From assembly GCA_018823415.1 (NCBI GenBank), contig JAHJIN010000196.1, positions 1-64,000 of the forward strand: a DNA stretch of 64,000 nt. Reading direction: 5' to 3'. Positions 18,047-26,459 of this stretch are shown in pieces (the stretch's first letter is position 1; the number at the start of each line of letters is the position of its first letter). This stretch comes from Chloroflexota bacterium. Its GTDB lineage: Bacteria > Chloroflexota > JAHJIN01. The notes under the pieces were generated by a model. That model was given only the letters and a program-made list of their open reading frames with translations. It was not told the origin of the DNA and did no database searches. Both the position numbers and the translations under genes were made by a program.

Positions 18047-18963
18047 AGATCAGCGTGCAGGTGGACCGTGAAGCGGTGGAATCGGTAAGCGAGGTGCTCA
18101 CGCGCTATGGGTATGGCGGCGTGGCCATTGACGAGCCGGGCCAGCCCGGCCCCGATGGCGACTATATTGTGGACCTGGTCGCGCCGGTCACGGTGCACGC
18201 CTATCTGGCGCAGGACGAAACCGTGACCGACCGGCTGCACCAACTCGAAGTGGCATTGTGGCACTTGAGCCGGCTGCGGCCCATTGGTGCCCTGCAGACC
18301 CGTCCGGTGCAGGCCCAGGACTGGGAAACGGCCTGGAAGGCGTATTACCGGCCGCAACAGGTGGGCGAGCGCATCGTGGTGGTGCCGGCGTGGGAAGCGC
18401 CCGCCGACACGCCCGGCACCGTGGCCGTGCTGATGGACCCGGGCATGGCCTTTGGCACCGGCACGCATCCCACCACGCGCCTGTGCCTGGCTGCCCTGGA
18501 GCGCTATGTGCAGCCGGGCCAGCGCATCCTGGATGTGGGCACCGGCTCGGGCATCCTGGCGATTGCCGCAGCCAAGCTGGGCGCGGCCAACGTGCTGGCC
18601 CTGGACACCGATCCCATTGCCGTGCAGGCCGCGCGCGAGAACGCACAGGTCAATCTGACCGGCGCCGTGTGTGCGGCCCTGGGCACGCTGGACGGCCAGG
18701 GCGGGCTGGTCACAGAAGACCAGGTGCCCACATCGCACGAACCGCCCTATGACCTGGTGGTTGCCAATCTCACGGCCGCCATCGTCGCGCGCCTGGCGCA
18801 GGGCCTGGTGTCGGCGCTGCGGCCTGGGGGCTGGCTCATCGTCAGCGGCATCATCGACGAACTGGAGGCCAAGGCACGCCTGGCACTGGACGCCACCGGC
18901 TGGGACCTGGAACAACGCGTGGAGGCCGATGGCTGGATCGCCCTCATCGGGCGCCGGACCTAG
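18034..18963 (+). CDS. prmA: Ribosomal protein L11 methyltransferase
   Basis: 309 residues from ATG 18034, chosen because AAGGA lies 8 nt upstream; ATG 18025 is in frame but too close. PrmA uses S-adenosylmethionine to methylate L11. The N-terminal substrate domain begins WLEISVQVDREAVESVSEVL. The core has DPGMAFGTGTHPTTRLCL, the SAM loop LDVGTGSGILAIAAAKLGA and the catalytic-region VANLTAAIV. It overlaps the GGDEF gene by 13 nt and precedes rsmE by 11 nt, a common prmA-rsmE pairing. Confidence 0.94.
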   Translation: MDWLEISVQVDREAVESVSEVLTRYGYGGVAIDEPGQPGPDGDYIVDLVAPVTVHAYLAQDETVTDRLHQLEVALWHLSRLRPIGALQTRPVQAQDWETAWKAYYRPQQVGERIVVVPAWEAPADTPGTVAVLMDPGMAFGTGTHPTTRLCLAALERYVQPGQRILDVGTGSGILAIAAAKLGAANVLALDTDPIAVQAARENAQVNLTGAVCAALGTLDGQGGLVTEDQVPTSHEPPYDLVVANLTAAIVARLAQGLVSALRPGGWLIVSGIIDELEAKARLALDATGWDLEQRVEADGWIALIGRRT

Positions 18964-18974
18964 AGGAGCGGGCC

Positions 18975-19739
18975 ATGCACCGATTCTTTGTTTCACCTGA
19001 TGACCTGACGCCGGACCGCGTATCGCTTACCGGCACGGTCGTCCATCAACTGCGCAACGTGCTGCGCATGACCCCCGGGTCGCGCATCATCGTCCTGGAC
19101 GATTCGGGCTGGGAATACGAGGTGGAGCTCACCGAAGTCAGCCGTGAGCTGGTAGAAGGCGTGGTGCTGGTGCGCCGCCTGACCGAGACCGAGCCCCAGG
19201 TCAAGATCAGCCTCTATCAGTCGCTGCTCAAGGGCGACCGGTTCGAGTTTGTCCTGCAGAAATGCACCGAGGTGGGCGTGGTCGAGTTTGTGCCCACACT
19301 GGCGGCGCGGTGCGTGGTGAGCAACCTGGACATAGACCCCCGCCGGATGGACCGCTGGGAGCGGATCATCCAGGAGGCCGCCGAACAGGCGTACCGGGGG
19401 CGCCTGCCGCGCTTGCAGCCGGCCATGCTGCTGGCCGAGGCGTGCAAGCGCATGGTGCGGGCCGGCCCGGCCTTGATGCTGCACGAAGGGGTCACCCAGG
19501 CCAGCCTTCACAGCCTGGTCGCCGAGCTGGACGCGGACCCGAACGGCAGTTCACTGTTCAACGTGAGCGTGCTGGTGGGACCAGAGGGTGGTTTCACGGA
19601 CGCCGAAGTGGACCAGGCAGCGGGCTATGGGGTGCGCCCAGTGAGCCTGGGGCCGCGCATCCTGCGCTCCGAAACGGCCGGCCTGGTGACCGCAGCCGCC
19701 ATCCTCTATCACCGGGGCGAGCTGGAACCTCTGGAATAA
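18975..19739 (+). CDS. rsmE: 16S rRNA m3U1498 methyltransferase
   Basis: 254 residues. RsmE methylates U1498 of 16S rRNA. The N-terminal PUA-like segment is MHRFFVSPD ... HQLRNVLRM. The C-terminal SPOUT knot has LVGPEGGFTDAEVDQA and SLGPRILRSETAGLVTAAA, diagnostic for the family. Last gene of the malQ-side plus-strand cluster and convergent with the MFS gene across 72 nt. Confidence 0.94.
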   Translation: MHRFFVSPDDLTPDRVSLTGTVVHQLRNVLRMTPGSRIIVLDDSGWEYEVELTEVSRELVEGVVLVRRLTETEPQVKISLYQSLLKGDRFEFVLQKCTEVGVVEFVPTLAARCVVSNLDIDPRRMDRWERIIQEAAEQAYRGRLPRLQPAMLLAEACKRMVRAGPALMLHEGVTQASLHSLVAELDADPNGSSLFNVSVLVGPEGGFTDAEVDQAAGYGVRPVSLGPRILRSETAGLVTAAAILYHRGELEPLE

Positions 19740-19811
19740 TCGCTGCTGTGCTGACCGCCGGGGAGTAGCCGCCCAACGGCGGAAGCAAAAGGTGACTGAC
19801 CTTTCCGGGAG

Positions 19812-21125
19812 CTACCGGGCGCGTTCAGGCGCCGGGGAGTGCCAGTCGTAGCCCCGCAGCCGCCATACCGCGCCCGCAGCCAGCACAGCCAGCCCCAGCG
19901 AGAGCACCAGCAGCCCATCCATGCCGCGCCAGTCTGCAAACGGACCGCCCAGCCAGCCGCCCAGCAGGTGCCCCACGCCCAGCAGCACAGAATACAGCCC
20001 CATCACGGTGCCCCGGGCGGCCGGGTCTGCTTCCGAGATGTCGGCCAGGTAGCCTAATGCGGCCGGGGGGAATCCGCTGACCAGCAGCACGCCCCCCAAC
20101 GCGGCCGCGATGGCCGGCGCAACGGCCCACAGCGGCCAGCCGCCGCTGTGATTCACCGCCAATCCCCCAAGGCCCAACAACCCCAGCCCGCTCAGGGCCA
20201 CCAGCATGACGGTGGTCTTGGGCCAGCGGCTCAGGGCATTGCCCCAGAGCAGGATCCCCACCACAAACAGCACGATGAACGCGCCAAACAGCAACCCCAC
20301 GGACGAGCCGGTCGCAAACTGGCCGCCGGCCAGAACCTGGTCGGGGAACGCGGCGTTCGCCATCTGGAACGCGGTGTGGGTGAACCACACGCCCACCACG
20401 GCGTTCAACAGCAGCCACGCCGGCACAAAGCGCAACACCCGGGGCCGCAGCAAGGCCGTCGCGTACTCGCGCCAGGCGCGCCCCGGGACCGTGGCCCTGG
20501 CAGGGGCGCGGCGGAGCCGGCGCACGTCTTGCAGGCCCCAGGCGAACACGCCCAGGCTCACCATATAGAGCGCGGTGAGCACCGTAAAGCCGGCGGCGCC
20601 CAGGCCATCCCACAGGAACCCGGCCACCACCGCGCCCAGGGCCATGCCGCCGGTGGAGGCCACCTCATAGGCGGCCATCACCCGGCCCCGCAGGGCCGGC
20701 GAGCGCGTGGTAATGGCCGACAGATAGCTCAAGGTGGGCGGGGTGGTGCTGGCCGTGGATAGGCCCTCCAGGAGCCGGGTGATCAGGAGCAATCCCAGCA
20801 CAGAAGTGAGGGCCGTCATCTGGACGGCGATAGCGCCCAATAACGGCCCCAGGAGGATAAAGACCTTGCGGCCCCAGCGGTCGCTCAGCGCGCCGAAAAA
20901 GGGCGCCCCCCCCAACTCGGTGAGGAACGCGCTGCCAGCCACAAACCCCACGACCGTGGCCGAGATGTCATATTGCGACGCGGCAATGTGCGCCAGATAC
21001 AGGCCGAGCAGCACGCCGGTGGCGCTTTCTGCACAGCGCAGCACCACGCTGCCGGCCAGGCAGGCGATGATCGAGCGTCGCAAGCGAAAGCGGCGCCTGG
21101 TGCGCGCGCCCGGGAGGGCCGTCAT
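19812..21125 (-). CDS. MFS transporter
   Basis: 437 residues with about 12 hydrophobic helices. Loop 2-3 carries the MFS A-motif-like GALSDRWGRKVFILLGP, and TM5 has GGMALGAVVAGFLWDGLG. Overall style matches drug/metabolite exporters. The substrate cannot be told. It starts 3 nt after the stop of the small lipoprotein gene upstream, so the two are co-transcribed. Confidence 0.85.
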   Translation of the reverse strand: MTALPGARTRRRFRLRRSIIACLAGSVVLRCAESATGVLLGLYLAHIAASQYDISATVVGFVAGSAFLTELGGAPFFGALSDRWGRKVFILLGPLLGAIAVQMTALTSVLGLLLITRLLEGLSTASTTPPTLSYLSAITTRSPALRGRVMAAYEVASTGGMALGAVVAGFLWDGLGAAGFTVLTALYMVSLGVFAWGLQDVRRLRRAPARATVPGRAWREYATALLRPRVLRFVPAWLLLNAVVGVWFTHTAFQMANAAFPDQVLAGGQFATGSSVGLLFGAFIVLFVVGILLWGNALSRWPKTTVMLVALSGLGLLGLGGLAVNHSGGWPLWAVAPAIAAALGGVLLVSGFPPAALGYLADISEADPAARGTVMGLYSVLLGVGHLLGGWLGGPFADWRGMDGLLVLSLGLAVLAAGAVWRLRGYDWHSPAPERAR

Positions 21126-21128
21126 GCG

Positions 21129-21560
21129 TTATGGCCCGGTGCCAGAAGCCGGCCGCCGGATGACGAAATCGACGGTCGAGGTGCGCCACGGCCCCACGTC
21201 AACCAGTCGGTGATAGGTCTTGGGGTCCGGTGCCAGCCGAACGACATAATGCCCCGACGCGATTTCCGTTGTATACCGTCCTTGCTCGTCGGTGACCAGT
21301 TCCAGGTTCGGTTCCTGGTTGGCCATATAGACGGTTGTACCCTCGGACGAGATGTCTTGCAGGTTCACACCATAGATGAGTACCTTGACGCCGGCCGCCG
21401 GCTCGCCGGCGTTTTGCGGGTCATCCAGCGCGCCGGTTGGGTCCTTGGCATAGCGCACAGTGCCGGCAACTGTGCCCGGCCCCACGATCACATCACAGCC
21501 CGTGCCGAGCATCGCCAACACGATCAGCGCCAGCCCGGCCATCCACCATCGTCGCTTCAT
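21129..21560 (-). CDS. Small lipoprotein with carboxypeptidase-regulatory-like domain
   Basis: 143 residues from ATG 21560; TAGGAG upstream is supplied by the intergenic repeat. Signal peptide with lipobox LGTGC at about residue 22, then one beta-sandwich-like domain (AGTVRYAKDPTGALDD ... DEQGRYTTEIASGHYVVRL) resembling CarboxypepD_reg/CnaB modules. The open frame upstream of 21560 (NFTAEHAESAE...) is translated repeat DNA and not part of the protein. Function unknown; it may accompany the MFS exporter it is coupled to. Confidence 0.78.
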   Translation of the reverse strand: MKRRWWMAGLALIVLAMLGTGCDVIVGPGTVAGTVRYAKDPTGALDDPQNAGEPAAGVKVLIYGVNLQDISSEGTTVYMANQEPNLELVTDEQGRYTTEIASGHYVVRLAPDPKTYHRLVDVGPWRTSTVDFVIRRPASGTGP

Positions 21561-21569
21561 TCGTTCACT

Positions 21570-21725
21570 CCTATCTGGATGAATCAGAAAACTAACCGCC
21601 GAGATCGCAGAGAACGCTGAGCAGATATGAATAGCCTCTGCGCTCTCGGCGTGCTCTGCGGTGAAATTCTTGCTCATTGGGCAAGAATTTCATTGGTAAC
21701 ATACTGACCTGGACCAGCCAGAATC
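21570..21725. repeat. Intergenic modular repeat, copy A
   Basis: Bounded by CCTATCTGGATGAATCAGAA-like and TGACCTGGACCAGCCAGAAT boxes. The core TAACCGCCGAGATCGCAGAG pairs imperfectly with CTCTGCGCTCTCGGCG and CTCTGCGGTG. It also has a perfect stem AAATTCTTGC / GCAAGAATTT. Same order as copy B at 46086. Its left edge, read on the minus strand, provides TAGGAG for the lipoprotein start. Confidence 0.8.
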
Positions 21726-21806
21726 GAAAACTCGGACCACAAAAGACACTGCTCTTTCCAGAGAGATTATATCATGCCTGCATCGCGGATTCAAGGCACA
21801 CGTGCC

Positions 21807-21835
21807 TTGACACGTTGGGCTGCCGGACGTACAAT
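21807..21835 (+). promoter_or_regulatory. corA promoter
   Basis: Consensus TTGACA (21807-21812), 17-nt spacer, TACAAT (21830-21835), 35 nt before the corA start. Confidence 0.8.
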
Positions 21836-21870
21836 ATTCCCATAGACATTGACGGCAAGCGAGGAGAGTC

Positions 21871-22872
21871 ATGACCCGCATCCTGTACCGGCCCCCTGCC
21901 GGAACCTTGCGCACCGATCTGACCTCGGCCGACCTGGCCGTGCCATTAAAGGAACCGGCCGGCCTGTTGTGGGTCGATCTGAGCGGCGAACCATCGGACG
22001 AGTTCCGGTCCCTGCTGCTCGATACGTTTGGCTTTCACCCGCTGGCCGTGGACGATGCCCTGGAAGAAACCCACGTGCCCAAGCTGGACGACTGGGTCGA
22101 ATATCTCTACCTGGTGCTGCATGCCGTGGTCTTTGACGCACAGGGGCACGCGCCGCGCACCGATGGCCCCATCGACACGCTCGAGCTGGACATATTTCTG
22201 GGCCAGAACTATTTGGTGACCTATCACGCCCAGCCCATCGCTGCCGTGGACCGGGTGTGGTCTAGCTGCCAGCGCGACGAGCGTCACCTGAAGCGCGGGG
22301 CTGCTTATTTGCTCTACAAGCTGGCCGACGAACTGGTGGCAGACTATATGCCCGCCGTTGAGCAGATGGATGATGCTATCGATCTGATCGAAGACGAGAT
22401 CTTTGACAACCCGGCCCCCACGGTGTTGGAACGCACCTTTGCCTTCAAGCGCGCGCTGCTGCACCTGCGCCGCATCATCATGCCGCAGCGCGAGGTGCTC
22501 AACAAGCTGGCCCGCGATGATTATGCCGTGATCGCTGCCGAGCACCGCATATTCTTCCGCGACGTGTATGACCACCTGGTGCGGTTGTACGACATCACCG
22601 AGTCCATGCGCGACTTGGTGGGGGGCGTGCTCGATACCTACCTGTCGGTGGTCAACAACCGGATGAACGAGATCATGAAAACGCTGACCATCATCACCAC
22701 GCTGTTCATGCCACTCGCGTTCCTGACCGGGTTCTTTGGGATGAACTTTTTCCAGCCGGTGACGCCGCTGGGCATCTGGACTGGCCTGCCGGCCTTTTTG
22801 CTGACCCTGGGCGTGATGGCGCTCGTGCCGGTGGGCATGTTCCTGTGGATGCGCCGCCGGGCGTGGATGTAA
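21871..22872 (+). CDS. corA: CorA-type Mg2+/Co2+ channel
   Basis: 333 residues; GAGGAG before the ATG. Cytoplasmic funnel domain with long helices (EQMDDAIDLIEDEIFDN), then two C-terminal transmembrane helices. The first ends in the signature GMN (TGFFGMNFFQPV, about residue 292), and a basic tail MRRRAWM follows. CorA forms pentameric magnesium channels gated by internal Mg2+. It has its own strong promoter and lies upstream of the potassium genes and mgtE, giving two unrelated Mg2+ transport systems in 6 kb. Confidence 0.94.
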   Translation: MTRILYRPPAGTLRTDLTSADLAVPLKEPAGLLWVDLSGEPSDEFRSLLLDTFGFHPLAVDDALEETHVPKLDDWVEYLYLVLHAVVFDAQGHAPRTDGPIDTLELDIFLGQNYLVTYHAQPIAAVDRVWSSCQRDERHLKRGAAYLLYKLADELVADYMPAVEQMDDAIDLIEDEIFDNPAPTVLERTFAFKRALLHLRRIIMPQREVLNKLARDDYAVIAAEHRIFFRDVYDHLVRLYDITESMRDLVGGVLDTYLSVVNNRMNEIMKTLTIITTLFMPLAFLTGFFGMNFFQPVTPLGIWTGLPAFLLTLGVMALVPVGMFLWMRRRAWM

Positions 22873-22883
22873 CAGGTTGGCCC

Positions 22884-22911
22884 TTGACGGCGCGGCCAAA
22901 CAGTGTAGAAT
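22884..22911 (+). promoter_or_regulatory. Promoter of the KimA-like gene
   Basis: TTGACG (22884-22889), 16-nt spacer, TAGAAT (22906-22911), about 90 nt ahead of the GTG start. Confidence 0.7.
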
Positions 22912-22941
22912 ATCAGGTACAGAAATTGGGAGACGTAACCA

Positions 22942-22979
22942 ACCGGGCACCAGGCGTGCCCGGTGCGTTCGTAACGCAC
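22942..22979 (+). promoter_or_regulatory. Two overlapping hairpins in the kimA-like leader
   Basis: Stem ACCGGGCAC / GTGCCCGGT (22942-22964) and stem GTGCGTT / AACGCAC (22963-22979) share two bases. No U-tract follows. The pattern does not match the c-di-AMP (ydaO) riboswitch as I know it. Role unknown. Confidence 0.45.
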
Positions 22980-23001
22980 TCGATGTGAGGAGGCCGTTCT
23001 A

Positions 23002-24939
23002 GTGGGCATCGAAAAAGAAAACGGCACCACTATCTTGCACCGCGCCACCGATTACCAGCCGCCGCGCTCGTGGCGCACCTGGCTCATTGGCCGGCCCCTG
23101 CCCACCGCCGACGCGCCGCACCAGACCATCGGCAAGGCGGTGGGCCTGGCCGTGTTTGCCTCTGACGCCCTTTCGTCCACGGCCTATGCCACCCAGGAAA
23201 TCCTGATCATCCTGGCCGCTGCCGGGACCCTGGCCTTTGGCTATGTGTTTCCCATCTCGGTGGCGATTGTGGTACTGCTGGCTATCGTGGCGATTTCATA
23301 CGAGCAAACCATCCACGCCTATCCGGGCGGCGGCGGCGCCTATATCGTGGCACGTGACAACCTGGGCGAGCTGCCGGCGCAGACCGCCGGCGCCGCCTTG
23401 CTCACCGACTATATCCTGACGGTGGCCGTGTCTGTGTCGTCGGGTGTGGCCCAGCTTACGTCGGCCTTTCCCGAACTGTTTGCCTATCGTGTGCCCATCG
23501 CCGTGGTGCTGGTGCTGTTTGTCATGCTGATCAACCTGCGGGGCGTCAAAGAGTCGGGGACCGTTTTCGCCATCCCCACCTACTTTTTCATGGGCATGAT
23601 GTTTCTGACGGTGGGCGTGGGGCTGTTCCGCCACGTCACCGGGACCCTGGGCACGGTGGTGGGGCCGCCGCCTCTGGAGGTGGCTGCGGCGCAGGCTATC
23701 ACGCCGTTTCTGATCCTGCACGCCTTTTCCAGCGGCACAGCGGCCCTCACCGGCATAGAGGCCATCTCCAATGGAGTCCAGGCCTTTAAAGAACCGCGCA
23801 GTCGCAACGCCGGCATCACCCTCATCTGGATGGCGGTCATCCTGGGGTCCTTGTTCCTGGGCATCAGCTTTTTGGCCGGTCCCATCGGGGCGGTGCCGTC
23901 CGAGGCCGAGACCGTGATCTCGCAGTTGGCACGCACGGTCTATGGCGACCAGGGCCTCTTGTATCTGGGCGTCATCGCGGCCACCACGGTCATCCTGATC
24001 CTGGCAGCCAACACCTCGTTCGCCGGCTTTCCACGCCTGGGCGCGCTACTGGCTATCGATGGCTTTTTGCCTCGACAACTGGCGTATCAGGGCAGCCGGC
24101 TGGTGTATTCGCGGGGGATCATGGTCCTGGCCCTTTTGGCCTGCGTGCTTATCATAGTTTTTAACGCCAGCGTCACCGCCCTGATCCCGCTGTATGCCAT
24201 TGGCGTGTTCCTCTCGTTCACGCTGTCGCAGGCCGGCATGGCCCGGCGCTGGCACAAGATCGGACGCTTGCCACCGGGCCAAGAGGTAGTAGAGCGTGGT
24301 TCGTCCCTCCACCACGAATCCGGCTGGCAAGTCAAGATGGTAGCCAATGGCCTGGGCGCGGCCTGCACCCTGGCGGTCATGTTTGTCTTTGCCGGCACCA
24401 AGTTTGTGGATGGCGCCTGGATCGTGCTGCTGCTCATACCCATCCTGGTGGCTATTTTTTCATACATCCACCATCATTACCAACGTCTGGCCCAGCAGCT
24501 TTCGCTGGACGATTATGGCACGCCGCCGCGCCTGGCCCGGCACCGGGTCATCATGCCCATTGGCGGGGTCCACCGGGGCACGCTGGGCGCCCTGCAATAC
24601 GCCCGATCCCTGTCGGACGACGTGACGGCCGTGCACGTGGCGTTGGATGCAGCCGAGGCCGAGCGTATCCAGCGCAAATGGGAGTCGTGGGGCGAAGGGG
24701 TGCGCCTGGTGGTGCTGGATTCGCCGTATCGGCTGATGCTGGAACCGCTGCTAGGGTACATCGAAGAGGTGGCGACCCAGCGTCAGCCCAACGAGACGAT
24801 TACCATCGTGGTGCCCCAGTTTGTGCCCGGGCGCGTGTGGAACAGTCTGCTCCACACGCAAACGGCCACTTGGCTGCGATTGGCACTGCTGTCCAAGCCG
24901 GACATCGTCGTCACTGACGTGCCGTATCAGGTGGATTGA
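23002..24939 (+). CDS. KimA-like K+ importer (APC superfamily)
   Basis: 645 residues; GTG start with GAGGAGG 8 nt upstream. Sequence follows Bacillus KimA (YdaO) closely from memory: VFASDALSSTAYATQEILIIL, YEQTIHAYPGGGGAYIVARDNLGE, TGIEAISNGVQAFKEP, LILAANTSFAGFPRLGALLA. About 12 transmembrane helices are followed by a cytoplasmic domain (about residues 510-645; HRVIMPIGGVHRGTLGALQYA, QFVPGRVWNSLLHTQ). KimA imports K+ with protons and is inhibited by c-di-AMP in Firmicutes. Two RCK genes follow directly, supporting a potassium role; a pure amino-acid permease is less likely. Confidence 0.85.
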   Translation: MGIEKENGTTILHRATDYQPPRSWRTWLIGRPLPTADAPHQTIGKAVGLAVFASDALSSTAYATQEILIILAAAGTLAFGYVFPISVAIVVLLAIVAISYEQTIHAYPGGGGAYIVARDNLGELPAQTAGAALLTDYILTVAVSVSSGVAQLTSAFPELFAYRVPIAVVLVLFVMLINLRGVKESGTVFAIPTYFFMGMMFLTVGVGLFRHVTGTLGTVVGPPPLEVAAAQAITPFLILHAFSSGTAALTGIEAISNGVQAFKEPRSRNAGITLIWMAVILGSLFLGISFLAGPIGAVPSEAETVISQLARTVYGDQGLLYLGVIAATTVILILAANTSFAGFPRLGALLAIDGFLPRQLAYQGSRLVYSRGIMVLALLACVLIIVFNASVTALIPLYAIGVFLSFTLSQAGMARRWHKIGRLPPGQEVVERGSSLHHESGWQVKMVANGLGAACTLAVMFVFAGTKFVDGAWIVLLLIPILVAIFSYIHHHYQRLAQQLSLDDYGTPPRLARHRVIMPIGGVHRGTLGALQYARSLSDDVTAVHVALDAAEAERIQRKWESWGEGVRLVVLDSPYRLMLEPLLGYIEEVATQRQPNETITIVVPQFVPGRVWNSLLHTQTATWLRLALLSKPDIVVTDVPYQVD

Positions 24940-25021
24940 TGTGATTCGTGACCCGTAGGGGCGATGTGCGTCTCGCGCTCCGAGTTCCGAATCCTGCAAT
25001 ACGTAAATGGAGAAACCGACC

Positions 25022-25702
25022 ATGAATATGATTGTGGTGGGCTGCGGGCGCGTCGGCTCGCAGTTGGCGTATCGGCTCTATCAGACCGGCCACAAGGTGG
25101 TGGTGGTAGACCCGGTGGCCGAAGCTTTTGAGAATCTGCCGGCCGATTTTCGCGGGCGTACCGTGGAAGGCGAGGTGCTGAACCAGGATGTGCTGCACCG
25201 GGCCGGCATCGAGCAGGCCGATAGCCTGGCTGCCGTCACCCCCCAGGACCCGATCAATGCCGTGGTAGCCCACGTGGCGCGCACGGTCTATCACGTGCCC
25301 ATCGTGGTGGTACGCAACTATAACCCGCGCTGGCGCGTGATCCATGAGGCGTTTGGTTTGCAGGTGGTCAGCTCCACCAGTTGGGGGGCGCAGCGCATCG
25401 AAGAGCTGCTTACCCAGTCGCCAGAGCACACCGTGCTGTCGGCCGGCCACGGCGAGGTGATGGTGTGCGAACTGGCGGTGCCCCAGAGCTGGCACGGCCG
25501 GTCGCTGCCAGAGCTGCTGGCTGTGACCGAGTGCCGGCCGGTGGCGGTGGCTCGGGCCGGCCGGGCCGTGCTGCCCACCGACGACATGACGCTGGAACCG
25601 GGCGACGTGTTGTACCTCAGCACCACCCAGGCCGGCCTGGACGCGCTGCGCGCCTGGCAGGCGCAGGCCGATGCGGTCGCGGCCGCGGCCGAGAAGGAGT
25701 GA
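25022..25702 (+). CDS. TrkA/RCK-family K+ uptake regulator 1
   Basis: 226 residues from ATG 25022 (GGAG 9 nt upstream). RCK_N Rossmann domain with VVGCGRVGSQLAYRLYQTGHKVVVVD at the N-terminus, then an RCK_C domain (about 135-215, VMVCELAVPQSWHGRSLPELL). Such subunits bind NAD(H)/ATP and gate a K+ transporter; RCK_C domains bind c-di-AMP in several bacteria. It lies between the KimA-like importer and a second RCK gene, 2 nt before the latter. Confidence 0.9.
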   Translation: MNMIVVGCGRVGSQLAYRLYQTGHKVVVVDPVAEAFENLPADFRGRTVEGEVLNQDVLHRAGIEQADSLAAVTPQDPINAVVAHVARTVYHVPIVVVRNYNPRWRVIHEAFGLQVVSSTSWGAQRIEELLTQSPEHTVLSAGHGEVMVCELAVPQSWHGRSLPELLAVTECRPVAVARAGRAVLPTDDMTLEPGDVLYLSTTQAGLDALRAWQAQADAVAAAAEKE

Positions 25703-25704
25703 GC

Positions 25705-26418
25705 ATGTTGGTTCTCATCGCGGGCGGCGGACGCACCGGCGCCCAACTGGCGACCATGTTGGTCAACCATCCGTCGGGCCACCAGGTGCGTCTTATCGAG
25801 CACCGGGCCGCCGTCTTGCCGCACCTGCACCGCGAGCTGCCCACCGAGGCCATTGTCGAAGGCAATGCCACGTCGCCCCCGGTGTTGGAGCACGCCGGCA
25901 TTCGGCAGGCTGACGTGCTGGTGGCCTGCACCAGCCAGGACGCGGATAACCTGGTGTTGTGCTTTTTGGCCCGGTCGATGTTCAACGTGCCGCGTACCAT
26001 CGCCCGGATCAACAACCCGCGCAATGCCTGGTTGTTCGATAACAAGTTTCACGTAGACGTGGCGCTGGATCAGGCCGATCTGATGGCGCATCTCATCGCC
26101 GAAGAGATGTCATTGGGCGACATGATGACGCTGCTCAAGCTGCGCAAGGGACAATACTCGCTGGTGGAAGAAAAGGTTGACCCGGCGGCTCCGGCCGTGG
26201 ACCAGGCCGTGCGTGACCTGGGCCTGCCGGCCGAGTGCGTGCTCACCGCCGTGATCCGTGAGGGGCAACTACTCATTCCCCGGGGCGATACGGTCCTGCA
26301 AGCCGGCGACCAGGTGTTGGCCGTGGTGCATGCGGAGCAACTCGCCCAGTTGGCGGCGCTTTTGGGGCCACCGTCTGCGGGGCCGCCGTCCGCGGCGCCG
26401 CCGCCCGAAGCGGAATAG
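25705..26418 (+). CDS. TrkA/RCK-family K+ uptake regulator 2
   Basis: 237 residues from ATG 25705 with GAAGGAGT upstream. RCK_N motif IAGGGRTGAQLATML and acidic LIEH at the end of beta-2; RCK_C about 145-222 (AECVLTAVIREGQLLIPRGD). A Pro/Ala-rich tail (GPPSAGPPSAAPPPEAE) is added. With RCK 1 it likely forms a heteromeric regulatory ring for the KimA-like importer; paired RCK genes next to an APC permease also occur in Actinobacteria as I recall. Confidence 0.9.
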   Translation: MLVLIAGGGRTGAQLATMLVNHPSGHQVRLIEHRAAVLPHLHRELPTEAIVEGNATSPPVLEHAGIRQADVLVACTSQDADNLVLCFLARSMFNVPRTIARINNPRNAWLFDNKFHVDVALDQADLMAHLIAEEMSLGDMMTLLKLRKGQYSLVEEKVDPAAPAVDQAVRDLGLPAECVLTAVIREGQLLIPRGDTVLQAGDQVLAVVHAEQLAQLAALLGPPSAGPPSAAPPPEAE

Positions 26419-26454
26419 ACCAGTGCCCGTCACCCTCAAGTGACGGGCACTGGT
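26419..26454. terminator. Perfect 15-bp hairpin between convergent genes
   Basis: ACCAGTGCCCGTCAC / GTGACGGGCACTGGT with a 6-nt loop, right after the RCK 2 stop and 5 nt before the end of mgtE. GCGTTTT follows on the plus strand. Likely shared terminator. Confidence 0.75.
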
Positions 26455-26459
26455 GCGTT

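Noticed and set aside
19788-19804. AAAGGT/ACCTTT hairpin between rsmE and the MFS gene as a terminator
   Set aside because: Only 6 bp and no U-tract; too weak to call.
21561-21677. N-terminal extension of the lipoprotein (NFTAEHAESAE...)
   Set aside because: It is translated intergenic repeat; the lipobox signal peptide starts at 21560 with its own ribosome-binding site.
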